Assembly (NCBI GenBank): GCA_009746045.1
Contig: RPFO01000034.1
Coordinates: 1,067,786-1,131,785 of the forward strand
Source of the DNA: Mesostigma viride
Taxonomy: Eukaryota > Streptophyta > Mesostigmatophyceae > Mesostigmatales > Mesostigmataceae
DNA length: 64,000 nucleotides
Direction: 5' to 3'
Shown: piece after piece, positions 47,046-58,480 of the stretch
Layout: the number at the start of each line of letters is the position of its first letter
How positions within the stretch are numbered: position 1 is the stretch's first letter
Translations under genes and position numbers: made by a program
Notes under the pieces: model-generated
What the model saw: only the letters and a program-made list of their open reading frames with translations
Databases searched by the model: none
Told to the model about the DNA's origin: nothing

Positions 47046-49300
47046 TATGCGATATAGATGATATACTCGGGTATACCGCATCAGGTTTAACCCGTTTTTT
47101 TTTTTTAATATATATAACGCGATATACTGCGTTGTGAGCTATTTATAGAACGTGTCATAACATCTAGGGAATTTTTTTTTTTCATACTCATGTGTATACT
47201 TTCCTGAAAGCCCATAAATCAATGGATTTTTTGAGCTACTCAGACCTACAAAATGCTAATTCATTAGAGAGATACACTGGTTTGAATACAGGGGGGTCTG
47301 ACCATGACCGCGATTTGTTGACCCTAGGTCACAAGTCATGTGCTTATTCACAAATGGTTCATGAAAAAAACTGGCTTCTTGCACGGGCTATGGGCAACAT
47401 ATGCAGGCTCTGTGGAACCAAACTCAGGCCCATTGGGCCACGGGAGCTATTTTTCATCAGCATCACAAACACAACGCAGTACAACGCAGTGGGGAAAATG
47501 AGAGCCCTTCGCAACATGACGCAACGACACGAGCCCCATAAACGGGGCCATAATGAGCTAGGAGGGTCAAAACGTTGAAAATAGGTGTTGTGTAAGTTAT
47601 ACAGCATCAAACATGAATCAAACATCATGACTGGATGACCTAATATGACTGAATCAGGCAGCCATAGCCAAAGCATCACCCACTCTCACAACGTGTTGAG
47701 CACGTGCCTCGTGGGAACGGAGGTGCTGGGTTTTCATTCCATAACGCGTGCAATACTGAAAGAAAGAGGCATGTGTAATGCAAGGCTTGGATAGGTTGAG
47801 TGATCCATGAGCTTACATGCAGGCAAAGATGACGCTGGAATGCATGCTAGCAAATGGTGGCAAGATGCTAACAACACATGATTATACACCATGATTATGG
47901 GCACCTAGCTGATCTTCTTGCACAATCAACGCAGTATAAACCATCAATATCCAATCCCCACGATATATGCACGGCTTGACGACGTATACAGCACCTAAAT
48001 ACTGCACAACTGCAACCTGCTGTGGCTGACATGCAAGCAACGTCGAGTAGGATGGCGGTCTTATAGAGGCTGGGCAGAGGTCGGTAGAAATAGCTGGAAA
48101 ACTGGCAGAAACTAGGTAGAAACACGATATACTTACGCCTGCAAGCACTATTGAGCCGGTGGCAGAGGCCATTTCCAGGAAAATACAGCATACCGTAGCA
48201 ATAGCCACGGTCACGCCTTACGCTATTTGCAGGCACCATCATGCCCGGAGTTACCCAATAAAAGTCTGCACAAATCTCGGTTTAGCCGAGAGTCCGGGCG
48301 TTCGGAATGAATAAACATGTGTTAAGAAGTCGAAACACCATGGAAATACCAAGCATGGTGCCGCAGCAGACCCGAGTCTTGCCGTAATAATATGTATGCC
48401 GGTTTCCAGGGTTTCCGCATTAAAAGTTGGATGAAAAACTGAGAAAAACTACGTTTCCTTTGACCCAGTACCTTAACAAGCTCGTAGAAACCTAATTATC
48501 AACCTTTGAACGCATCATCATGGTCGTGCCACCCAACAGCCACTGAAATTCGCGCGAAAACTGGCGAGATCTACCTGCCGCCATCGCCGTCGTCTTCACC
48601 TTGTCCCGCAGAACCTGATTTCAGTGGTACATATTTTTTTCGGGGAAATGGGCCTGGAAATGGGTATATTTTTTATTAGCCAATTTCCAGATAAATAGGT
48701 GTACGTTTATTCCAAATATAACCAGTAGTTAATCCCTGCTAAGCCTAGGGTATCATTTTTTATTAGCCGATTATGGACCAAAGAGGTGAGAGGGGAAATC
48801 AGAAATGAGTATCAGCGAATCCTAAATGAAGGTGGTCACAACGGGTGTGAAGGTGACAGGTGAAGGGCTACTAGGGCGCGTTATGTGACCAGGGAAGCCA
48901 TAGATATCAGTGGTACATATTTGTTTGCAGCTGTCACAAAAAAAATCCAAAAAATACCAGGATTTTTTTCTTGAGTTCTACGGGATGTAAGGAGGCCGTC
49001 CACCGAGTTTCAGACCAAAAATCTCGTATCTACTGTGTCTGCCACTAAAGATTCTCTGCTGCCCATGTGCGGCGTGGGACACAACAACAACAACAACAAC
49101 TGTGTCTGCCACGTGTCAGATTACAACGCGATACGCGTTCTAACCAGTGTTGGGCGTTTAAGTCGAGCCTGCCCAAAACATTTTTTCCGGTGAAATGGGT
49201 GTTTTTTTATTTCCATTTACCAGTTAAGTTAACCCAGGTATGCCACGAATAGCCAAAAGTTACCTACAGTACACTAGTGTAGTTGTGCCTAATTAAATTG
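47046..49300. other. Unassigned region
   Basis: AT-rich with no recognised gene. One 128-codon frame (47192-47578, +) has a single CxxC and no known motif. Polynucleotide runs occur at 47093-47106 and 47171-47181. Confidence 0.4.
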
Positions 49301-50499
49301 TAGGGTTGTACCGAATCGCGTTTTGGCTTGCCGAATCGGATACTCGGACCAGGGGGGTGCCCCGAACCCGATGCCGAATATATTTGGAGCCTCCCGATAC
49401 CGATACCGAATATGTTCGGAGCCGAAGGGCCCTTCCCGAATCGAACACCGAATAGTTCTCCGAACTATTCGGACGCCGATCGAATAATGACGACAGTAGC
49501 TACTATAACGTATTAGGTAGATAACTTGTATCATTTATATTAATGAGACTTATATTAATTATTTTGTATCAATTATCAGGCGGAGCCAATTTTCGGAAGA
49601 ACCGTCAGGTTCGCCAGAATTGGCGAAGCTTATAAGGCCGTACACGTGAGAAAACATAGGAATAGGGGATGAAAATCCGTCAATCCATCCATACATACAT
49701 CCATCCATACATACATCCACCGAATTTGTCCCGAATTTGCAAGCATAAGGGTGAGGTTCTTCCGAAAATTGGCTCCGCCGTAGAGTTTCAACGTATTAGG
49801 TAGAACGTATTAGGTAGATAACTTGTATCATTTATATTAATGAGACTTATATTAATTATTTTGTATCAATTATCAGGCGGAGCCAATTTTCGGAAGAACC
49901 GTCAGGTTCGCCAGAATTGGCGAAGCTTATAAGGCCGTACACGTGAGAAAACATAGGAATAGGGGATGAAAATCCGTCAATCCATCCATACATACATCCA
50001 TCCATACATACATCCACCGAATTTGTCCCGAATTTGCAAGCATAAGGGTGAGGTTCTTCCGAAAATTGGCTCCGCCGTAGAGTTTCAACGGGCAAGTTGC
50101 AAACACGCACGTTACTTGATATATTGAGATACACTTAGTGTTTAATACTTTGACGAGCACAGTTGCCTTCCCTGCATAGTGCATTCAGCTTTTGGGCGTT
50201 GGCCTAACTCTGAGTCGGCGGAGGCATGACCGCGCCAGCTGGTGAGTGGAGGCTGGAGGCTGCGCCGCCCGCTAGTAGGGGTACTACTATTCGATATTCG
50301 GAACTACGAATATATTCGTCGAATAGTAGGGTGTCCCGATTTCGATACCGAACATATTCGGAAGTAGAGCTTGCCTCCCGATACCGATACCGAATATGTT
50401 CAGACGGACAGACCGTTCGCCGTATACTGAACATATTCGGTGTTCGGTTCGGTATTCGGGGGATATTCGGTATTCGGAACACTATTCGGTACAACCCTA
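49301..50499. mobile_element. hAT-like miniature element, 1199 bp
   Basis: Terminal inverted repeat TAGGGTTGTACCGAAT at both ends, flanked by TTAAATTG (49293-49300) and ATAAATTG (50500-50507): an 8-bp duplication with one mismatch. Both subterminal regions are dense in CGAATAT/ATATTCG and CCGATACCGA motifs. The inside holds a 297-bp perfect-looking tandem duplication (about 49510-49793 and 49807-50090) that includes a retroelement 3' end and a 24-bp inverted pair (GGCGGAGCCAATTTTCGG and its complement). No coding frame. Confidence 0.8.
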
Positions 50500-50864
50500 A
50501 TAAATTGGGGCTGCCCAAAACATCACGACTCGTGACAACAGTCTGAAATCTGACAGCCAGAGAACAGTCTGAACTCTGACAGCCTGCGGGAAATTCTGCC
50601 GGACGGAAAAAACTTGCGGGCTGACGCAACCAGCCCCATAGGACCTGTCAATCAGCCTATTCCAACGCCCTGGGAGGCAGGCATGTCGTCACTATCGTGG
50701 CACGTGCGTCTATTCCCAGCTTGACAGCACGGCGATCATCCGTTACCAGTCCGTTACTCTTCGTAACGTACGCGTCGGGGGATTTCGACCATTCCTATTT
50801 GCTTCGCCGGCCGCCGGCATTCGGGTCTTATCGGATTGTCAGCGCGGATGTTTTCATGTTTCGT

Positions 50865-50962
50865 CCAATCGACATCCGCCACATTGGCAGTGGATGAGAG
50901 GCGTTCCCCGCCGCCGGACCAGAAATGTGTCGCGCGTGTTTCAAGTGCTAAGACTATAAAAG
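50865..50962 (+). promoter_or_regulatory. CCAAT and TATA promoter
   Basis: CCAATCGAC at about 50865 and CTATAAAAGGC at about 50953, 88 bp apart. A TATA box of this quality is not seen before the other host genes here. A transcript start near 50985 is expected. Confidence 0.55.
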
Positions 50963-51205
50963 GCGTCGTCCCCAGCGGTAAGACGACGGCGGCCGCGCGT
51001 TGGAAACAAGCAACCTTCGCGCAAGACGCACTGTCGGTAACTGGTAAGCACGTGTTTGCTTACGTATATATTTGCTTTCCGTGGTATCTAGCCGGGCAAC
51101 GTGTACGTAGCTGTGCGAGTGTGCGTATCCATGCAACTTCACGCTTTCGCACCACTCCCACCATAGCCTTCGGGTCGGCGGGCACTGAGACTGAATGACA
51201 ACCAT

Positions 51206-51600
51206 TAATTAATTAATAATTAGGAACATAACTCCGTTGGGAGTATATGTAGCACATAGCCCAGAGAAGGGGCATATGGCCTGTAATACATTCTAAGCTA
51301 CTTCCTGCAAGGGTGGGAATGTAAACGACTCTTGCTCTAGGTGCCCCAGGGCACCTGCAGCCCCATGATCTATCAAGCTATGCCCAGCTAAGGGGGAGAT
51401 CAGCATAGCTATACAAAAGCTAGAGCGTGGCATCTCAGCAGAGAGCAGCTCTCTGCATGGGCACGGCATAACTAAATAAAGCTAGGCATCATCTGGAGTG
51501 TGGCACATCATAGGCACACATGTACATGACTAAAAAATGCTAGGCATCAGCTGGTATAGTGCCTGTAGTAGGCGGGCAATGACAACCATGACGTTTCTTT
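51206..51600 (-). repeat. Retroelement 3' region inside the intron of the small gene
   Basis: TTAATTAATAATTA tail, ACTCC-GTTG-GGAGT on plus (51231-51244), then GCACATAGCCCAGAGAAGGG and the GGGTGGGAATGTAAAC box. It matches the reverse of 61360-61780 closely over its length. Confidence 0.8.
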
Positions 51601-52378
51601 CCTTGGGTCCACGAAGCACAAAATTGGCTGAGTATCGATCATGCATGATCATAGACTCTTCTTTTGCTCGTGTTGAGGCAGATTCCGACGTGATATGCAT
51701 AGTTTTGCCTTCGCTAATTGACGTCCTCTCATCCATGCCCTGAAATGTTTTCATCGTCGCAGGTGGCTGGATTAATCAGAAGCTAACGTCCCGACTGAAG
51801 GCCTGGCTAAACGACTTTGCTTACGAGCACAGAGCGGTGCGTCTTGACTGATGTGAATGTTTTCGGCGTCTTCTCATAAAGTATTATCCCACTATTCGGC
51901 GACGGAAGAGAATGGCCGAGCAAGAAAGGCTTAGCTTTTGGTCACACCCTCTCCTCGCCCATGAATATGCCATTGTTACGTCTTTGTCTGTACATTTTTG
52001 CTTTCCCTGGGAGAACTTTGCGGTCTTGCCATCGTGACGTTTTCTACGGACATTCTGGCCCATTTCTGACTGATTAGTTTTCGTCTGAGTGCGGCGCGCT
52101 GGAGAGAAGTTTTTTTTTCGTTTTAAAGTAGCTGTGTAGCAGCACCAACTACAGATGGGTGGCCCCAGTGTTTGGCATTTCTTCCACTAAGGCGTGTCAC
52201 TCTAGTGTCAGCCTTTGTTTTCAAAAGGTTTCCTGAATATCGGAAAGGTGCGGTGCTTGCTCCTTGTGTTCATGCCTCGTGCTTCCGTGACGACAGGTCC
52301 AAAAAAGGCATCTTTATCAGCACTGTCCTAGTGCTGCACGCGTTCAAACCATTCTCTTCTCACAGCTTTGGTGTCACC

Positions 52379-52729
52379 ATGACAAAGCAACAGCCAACCA
52401 CCCTAGATTTTAAAGGGGCCACTGAAGTGGTATCCCTGCGGCTCTCCCCGCCGGGCACGTACCGCCGAGTCTTCGCGGTTCATCGTCGCGGATTCAAGCC
52501 TGTCAAGTTCAGAATGTATATATCTGGACAACAATACCTTGATTTCGGCGATGGGCACATCGAACATGATCGTATGCGTGAGGAGGCCCCAACTGCGCCG
52601 GTTGTGCCAGAGCAAGCGCTTCCCTTCCTGGCGGAACCAGAGGTGACGCAACGCAAGAGGCTTGTAACAGACGGCAATTCTAATCTTGCACAAGCAGTCA
52701 AGCGTGCAAGGCAGGCGGCGAAGTTTTGA
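52379..52729 (+). CDS. Unrecognised small protein, last exon of a spliced gene
   Basis: 116 codons from ATG 52379: TTLDFKGATEVVSLRLS, FAVHRRGFKPVKFRMYISGQ, an acidic and proline-rich middle, and a basic end (KRLVTDG, QAVKRARQAAKF) that looks like a nuclear localisation signal. Upstream splice signals give exons of about 50985-51043 (donor GTAAGC), 51763-51836 (donor GTGCGT) and 52366 onward. Exons 1 and 2 share an open frame (SGKTTAAARWKQ ... INQKLTSRLKAWLNDFAYEH), which joins the last exon in frame only if the acceptor AAAG at 52387 is used; otherwise they are leader sequence. No family was recognised. Confidence 0.5.
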   Translation: MTKQQPTTLDFKGATEVVSLRLSPPGTYRRVFAVHRRGFKPVKFRMYISGQQYLDFGDGHIEHDRMREEAPTAPVVPEQALPFLAEPEVTQRKRLVTDGNSNLAQAVKRARQAAKF

Positions 52730-53099
52730 GGAATCGGAGGTTCCGCATTGCACCTGCGACCTGCACACATGCCACAGACAAGGGCTCATGGCATCAGCCC
52801 ATGCTCCCTGCGCCCTTGATCAGTGGGGCTGGGTTGGTGGTACTTGAAAACCCTTGAACACGGTGGCCGAATCGGCCACGGAGCAGCGGGTTCTTCTTGC
52901 TGCCGGTGTATGATCGACATGGATGCTGAACGCATGACATTTAGTGCGCATTGGTGGCGCCAGAAAGTCGAGGTTGCTGCGGTAACCTCTAGGCAATTGA
53001 GAAATTGGAAAACTTTTGGTCCTCCATGAGCCAAGAATATGGGCCTGGGATCAGGTATTTGCTTGACAAGTGACAAAGAATAGGGTATAATATTTGTGA

Positions 53100-53640
53100 A
53101 GACTTAGCAGACGGGGAAGAAGTGCTCGATCCGTTTTTTCTCTTCTTTTCGTCACCCATTAGACGCCAGCAAGTGGGTGTGTATTTATGAAGCAGCTTTA
53201 TATCCAGTGCAGGTTTACAGTTGGAGGACCCTGCCCGGGGTTCCCCTTCATATCCCTGGTTTGTACATAATTGAGTGGTTGTTTGCGTGTTTATGATGAA
53301 GTATGTGGAAGGTGTCAAGAATATTTAGGACGCTTTAATTTTAGGATCCCAGTGATGTTTCCCACGCTAGTTCGTATGGGGATTGTAAGATAAGGTACGC
53401 ATGGTTGCCTTTCAAAAATAAGGTTTCACAATGATTATTTCATATAGATATGAATAACGACAATTTCAATGCAATGATTTTGTTGATTTGGAATATTTCA
53501 ATCAGTGCTATGGCCTAGCTGATCCGGATCCAAATGCTCTCGACGGTCACGTAGTTAATTTACTCCTATGTAGACTGCATCCTCAATGGGCATAAGTTTT
53601 CAGTCAGGAAATGGGATCAGGTGGATGGATTAATGAATTA
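53100..53640. other. Unassigned region
   Basis: No gene or repeat recognised up to the TTAATTAA tail at about 53629. Confidence 0.4.
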
Positions 53641-53720
53641 ATTAACTCGTGCTCCCATTGGGGAGTCACGGAGCACCCAAGTGCTTTTCATCCCTGTATG
53701 TGCACACCTCTATGTGTTTA
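53629..53720 (-). repeat. Retroelement 3' end with two stem-loops
   Basis: On the minus strand: AGCAC-TTGG-GTGCT, then CTCCC-CAAT-GGGAG (53652-53665 on +), then a TTAATTAA tail. Same family as 45690-45837. Confidence 0.7.
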
Positions 53721-53868
53721 CTAGCTGACCTCATTTATGCCGACGACATCACGCTCATCGAGAAGCCGGAGTCTGCCCAACTTTGGCTGGACTGCCTGGC
53801 GTTCGAGGCCCGGGCGGTTGGTCAAGAAATCAGCCCCAAAACGGAGGCCCTGGCTCTCGGCAGATCCT
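53721..53868 (+). pseudogene. LINE RT catalytic-box fragment
   Basis: LADLIYADDITLIEKPES and EISPKTEALALG, about 50 codons, close to 37570-37710. Here the catalytic box is still YADD, which shows the ancestral state of the YDDD copy. Confidence 0.85.
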
Positions 53869-54639
53869 CGCGGGTATCCATGGCAGGGACGCTGTTCGGC
53901 GGAGCGGTGGAGTGGAGCGGCTGGATGCTGACAGTGGTGTCCGGCATAGCGTGCAAGGGAGTTTTCCATGACGCCATGACTTCATCAGCGAGTTGGTGCA
54001 GGGCCGCGGACGCTTGTGATTGTCGGGATGAGTCGTATTCCGCCATATTGAGCTGAAAAACAGTGATATTTTCTGGGCAGGGCGGTGCCGGTATCTTTGG
54101 AAATATTGAGCGATAGCTGAGATAATTTATCAGCGTGTTCGTCTTCAAAAGACGAGTCTACTGCATTCAACCCGATGAAATTTCATGGCCGGAGTCAAAA
54201 GTTATGAGCATTCTCGTATATTGCATTCCGTCACCGCATAGACATAGATTGCGTGATTGCTTCGGGAAAATATTCTGATTTGGCACGCCGCAAAGGTGAA
54301 AACCATTTGCGTTCAGTGCCGGTCCGCGGAAAACGCGATCTGCAAATTAATCCAGGCCGGAATCGAATTGGGGACCTCTCGCACCAACTTTTGCTGACTA
54401 TAGGACGGACGTCTCCTGATCCTAAGGCATCGCCAACTGACAACTACAGTCATCCGCAAAAGTTCTCCTTTCCGGGGAGTGATGCAAGCCTTTCGGATTT
54501 GGTACTAGATAAATCATTCGAGATCTGTGTGTGTAGGAGTACTACACACGGAAAATATATCAGTGTGTGCGTCTTAGAAAGAGGGAGCGAATGTGATAGT
54601 CGCGGCAAAATTTGGAGCCCAAATTAGGTGAAAGTTATG
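53869..54639. other. Unassigned, with relics of a retroelement 5' region
   Basis: 54540-54640 shares GTGTGCGTCTTAGAAAGAGG-like text with the reverse of 59880-59940, just upstream of ORF1. No intact gene was seen. Confidence 0.35.
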
Positions 54640-54900
54640 CGTGGGCGCCGCCGTCAGCCATGGCTATCTCATGGCTTGTGGCTCGTGTTTGCATTCGTGA
54701 TGCATACCGGCTGGATCGACTGGAGTATGTGCAGATCGTTTAGAGGACGTGTCCGATTGCACCTGTGGCAGTGCCATAAGGAAGGGCGGGGCTCTGCCCC
54801 CTTGCTGCTGTGCACACACAGGCAGCTAGGGATTGAAAGCACTTCGGTGCTACGTGACTCCCCAACGGGAGCACGTAAACGTTTCAATAATAAATTAAAT
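54640..54900 (+). repeat. Retroelement 3' end with UUCG hairpin
   Basis: CTGTGGCA box, GGGGCTCTGCCCCC, TGTGCACACACAGG, AGCAC-TTCG-GTGCT (54838-54851), CTCCC-CAAC-GGGAG (54858-54871), and an AATAATAAATTAAAT tail. Closest to 45690-45837. Confidence 0.75.
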
Positions 54901-55008
54901 TAGAGTGTCCCAGTGAACGGATCAATCAAAAGGGTGGATTGGCGGGGGCGGCGGGGGTCCGCCCAGCAGCCAGGAATGTGAAGAGTACCACAACGCAAAG
55001 CGTTAGTA

Positions 55009-58000
55009 TCAAGGAGACAACCAGCGCAGCCCAGAAATCGGGAGAATCCGGACCATATAGATTAAAAATATAATTACTTACAGCAGAGTGAAATCACTCA
55101 AACCAAAGCAAACGCCCAGCTATAAACCTATATACAGAGCCATGTCAAAGCTCTATACTACGATAAGACCAATGGAAACGCCTAACGGGAGGAACCTAAT
55201 AGCCCTGCTGCACCGCAAAATCAGCCCGCGTACGGCGGAGCATGATGTCAGCCATGGCCCGAGTCAGCGCCACCGACAGGCGCTGACGCCAATATGACGT
55301 CCAGGTCCGCGCCGACCATGGGGCCCGCTGGCCCTCCAGGTCCAGCCGGTCCTCCCGGAGCCGGCAACACTCCTTGAAGAAGGCGGAGGTCAGGGGCCCC
55401 ATGGCCCCAAACTCCTCCAGGACAAAGGGCACCACACGATGGTGCCCGACGTCGCCGTAGGCCAGGAGCTTGGCCCGCTCCGCCCGGTCCGCCGTGTAAC
55501 CTGCCGTGAGGGAGGCCCCAGCCACGTGGCTAAGAGCCAAGGGCCGCGCCACCGAAACGTCAATAAGCAGATGCCGGCCACCCCCCTCAAAGTCCAGCAC
55601 CACGATGTCAGGCCGGTGGTTGGGGGAATAGAAGGCAGCGCCATCCGCATCCTCGGACCGGATGTTCGCGTGGGGGAAAACCGACCGAATCATGGCGAGC
55701 ACCACCGTCAGGAGGACAGTGTGCAAATACAAATACCAATTCTGATTCTGTTGGCCCCCCATGCAGGCAAGGTAGTGAGTCCCCGTGGGATCCAGCGGCT
55801 GCCCACAGCTACCACAAGGCCGCCCGGCCGGAACAAGAGGCTGCGGGGCAAATAGCTGGTGCCGGAGCGCCACCGAGTAGTGGCTGGGAGCCAAGGCGAA
55901 TGGGGGGGCCATGGGAAGAGCACGAAGGTACGCCGAGCCCACACTCCGCAAGGAAAGCGAGAACAGCCACGCACGTCCCTGGGCGTTGAGGTCCGCGAAA
56001 AGAGCAATCCAATCAGCCGTGTGCAGAATACCCGCGTAGGTTTTCTGGTGTTTATCGATGACGCGAGCAGGGAATGCGGCGGGAGATTGAACGGAGGCGA
56101 CCGAGGGAGTGCCGCGAGGGAGGTGGCGCTGTACCGCCTGAGCGGCACGGACGGGAGAACAGGCCTGCTGGATCTCAGCATAGGCCTCCTGGATGGCGGT
56201 GACGAAGGGCAAAGGGCTGCTGGGGTCCAGGAGGTCAGGCGCTGCCGTTGCCAAAAGGGGCAGGAGCCGGCAGCTTTCCGCCCACGACTGAGCGACGGAG
56301 CCCAAAAAGGCTGCTGGGGCCAGCCGGGCGGCACGAGTCAGACCGCAGCCACCCATCCGTGCAGGCAGGGAGGCAATGCGAATAGCATGTGGCGGGAGGT
56401 CGGGGCCCGGGACCAGCTGCGCCAAGGCCGACTGGATGCGTTCGTCGTGGCCCTCGGCGGCCAGCCGGACCTGAGACGGAAGAGCGCCCCGGAGCCAGTG
56501 AACGACGCGAGGGTGAGCGCAAAACCACAGAAGCAGACCCTTGGTCTGCGAATCATGAAGGCGCGCAATCAAGGGCAGTACCTCAGTGCGTGCCTCGAGG
56601 GCGGCCCGCAGAGCATCGATGACAAACGCGGGGTCGCCAACCGGAACGCCGAGGACATCCAACCCATGGAGGCGCTCGTCCCGGCCCAAGAGCTGGGGCG
56701 GAAAGCCGGAGCAATCACCTTGGGGCGAGTACACCGCGCACTTGGCAAGGGTCAACTGGAGGTTGATGTCGGCCACCGCGGTCTGCAGTGCCAGCAGAGC
56801 CGCGGTGGTGTCCGGCACAGGGCCCAGAAGGTAGATATCATCCAAGTAGGCCTGAATAGCGACCGCCGGGTGGGCAGCATGGACCGCTTGGAGGCAACCC
56901 TGGAGGGGGGCGGCAAAGTACAGGGGTCCCAGGGGGTCCCCTTGCTGGGTGCCCGACCGCGACAGCAGGCCGCCGCGAGTGCCGTCCTCCATGATGTGAA
57001 CCAGTTGGCCGGGCTGGCCGTAGCACACGGCTGTCCAAGCGTACAAGTCCTCGAAGGACTCCATGACGGCCGCAAACATGCTGGCGCGGGACAGACTGTT
57101 GAACGCGTTGTGGCAGTCGACCTTGACGACAGCGTGGGTGGGGTGGGCCTCGAGGTAGGCCTGCACCGAATGGATGAGGATATCCGCCCCGCCTGGAGTC
57201 GTCACCCCCAGCTGGGCCGCCACCGAGGTCTCACCCGCTGCGAGGGGCGGGCAGAAAAAGGCACGGAGCTCGGGCGCCTTTTGGCGGCAGATCACTTTGC
57301 CCACGAGCTTGCGGAGCACCTCACCGCAGGCGATCGGGCGCACCTTGCCCTCGGGGGGGGCAAGACACCCTTGAGCAGAGCGAGGAGGCGAGCGCCCGCT
57401 AACCACTCGCGCGCAGCGGGAGGAACGCGACCAGCCGCCAGGTCAATGAGGGTGTCAAAGAGAATGTCCTCGCCCCCATGCCCCACCAGGACCTCCAAGT
57501 GCTCGTAGCGCCAGCCCGACGGCCCGGTAGAGGAAGCCCGCGGGACCGCACGCATCACCTCCAGGAAGCAGTCGCGGTCCAGCCGGAGGGGGGCCGGCAG
57601 GGGGTCCGGCACGGGCAGCTGGAATCCGGGCTCCGCAGGGTGAAGAGCCTCCAAGGCCGCCAGGGTAGCCGCATTGGCGGGGGCGAGCTTGGCCATTTCC
57701 AAGCGGGTCATGGCCCGGCTGAGCTGCCCCTCGCGGACGAGGCGGATGACGTCGGCGGCCACCCGCTCGAAGTTGACCTCCCCCGACAGCCGGGCCGTGC
57801 GCGGGGGCGGCACGCCAAACAGCCCCTCCCAGTCCCCCTGCAGAAAGCGTCGGCAACGGGCAATAACCGCACCCTGGAGGCCGCGCACACCACGCCCGAG
57901 AGGGGTGAGGAGCAGGCGGGGGGTCACCATGTGCAGTTTAAAGCCCAGCGGGTCGTCCGGAGCGGCGTGCATGCGCCGGAGAGAAACGATTGCACATTGC

Positions 58001-58375
58001 GCGAAAAGGCTACGCGTAGCGCGCGCGGTGGGGGAGGTCGGTCAGGGTAGACGTCGGGTTGATGGCGCATGCATCCCAGGGAACCGTGTCAAGCCAACGC
58101 CAACTGGCCGAGTAGTCGGGCGGCGGGGGCTGGGAGCCGGTGGGAGCCGAGGCGGGAGGGGGGGAGGGGGCCGGGACTGCTGGCCGGTTGAGGGGCCGTT
58201 GAGCAACACAGGCGCGCGCGTGCTGAGCGCGCCCGTGAATGGAGTACACCCGCTGGCAGTGAGCTTCCGGGCACCGGTAACAGCTCATGGCCTGCAGATC
58301 CGCCATATAGATGCATGCCCAACATCATCATAGTATGTAGTATCAAAGAGACAATCAGCGCAGGCCAGAAATCTG
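55009..58375 (-). mobile_element. Restriction-like-endonuclease LINE
   Basis: The whole element on the minus strand, from a 5' region at about 58340 through one long coding region to a 3' UTR (55195 to about 55065). Copies of the dispersed repeat (TATCAA(A/G)GAGACAA.CAGCG, about 35 bp, three or four mismatches) lie in the same orientation at both ends, 55009-55045 and 58341-58375. Confidence 0.8.
55196..58306 (-). CDS. RLE-type LINE polyprotein: zinc finger, RT, CCHC, PD-(D/E)XK endonuclease
   Basis: Three frames in order. 58306-58010 has an N-terminal finger (CYRCPEAHC ... HGRAQHARAC) that may bind target DNA. 57972-57292 has the region before the RT (SSTGPSGWRYEHLE). 57406-55196 has the RT with VDCHNAFN, GTQQGDPLGPLYF and YLDD, then CGSCGQPLDPTGTHYLAC (CCHC) and RPDIVVLDF ... 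LIDVSVARPL, matching the restriction-like endonuclease end of such elements. The join between the last two frames is at a G8 run (57353-57360): one base more or two fewer restores one frame, so it is either a real frameshift or a base-call error. The first two frames are also offset, at about 57973-58010. The long intact RT/endonuclease frame suggests a young copy. Confidence 0.85.
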
Positions 58376-58476
58376 TATTATGAAATCCGGCCAGAAATCT
58401 GTAGTATGTAGTCGGGGTAAAATTGGCTCCTTCTTAGCAAATTAGCAAATTAGCGGAAGGCGGGGGCGGAGATTAA
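58376..58476. other. Spacer with short repeats
   Basis: CCAGAAATCTGTA occurs twice, then GTCGGGGTAAAATTGGCT and GCAAATTAGCGGA. The last two also occur at 61974-61991 (direct) and 61930-61950 (inverted). Confidence 0.5.
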
Positions 58477-58480
58477 TTAA

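Noticed and set aside
47192-47578. 128-codon frame as a gene
   Set aside because: AT-rich surroundings, no motif, no splice or promoter support; kept only as a note.
52863-52879. Perfect hairpin GTGGCCGA-A-TCGGCCAC as a regulatory site
   Set aside because: Single occurrence downstream of the small gene's stop; nothing ties it to a function.
55859-57508. 549-codon plus-strand frame
   Set aside because: Antisense shadow of the GC-rich RLE LINE frame; no motif on this strand.
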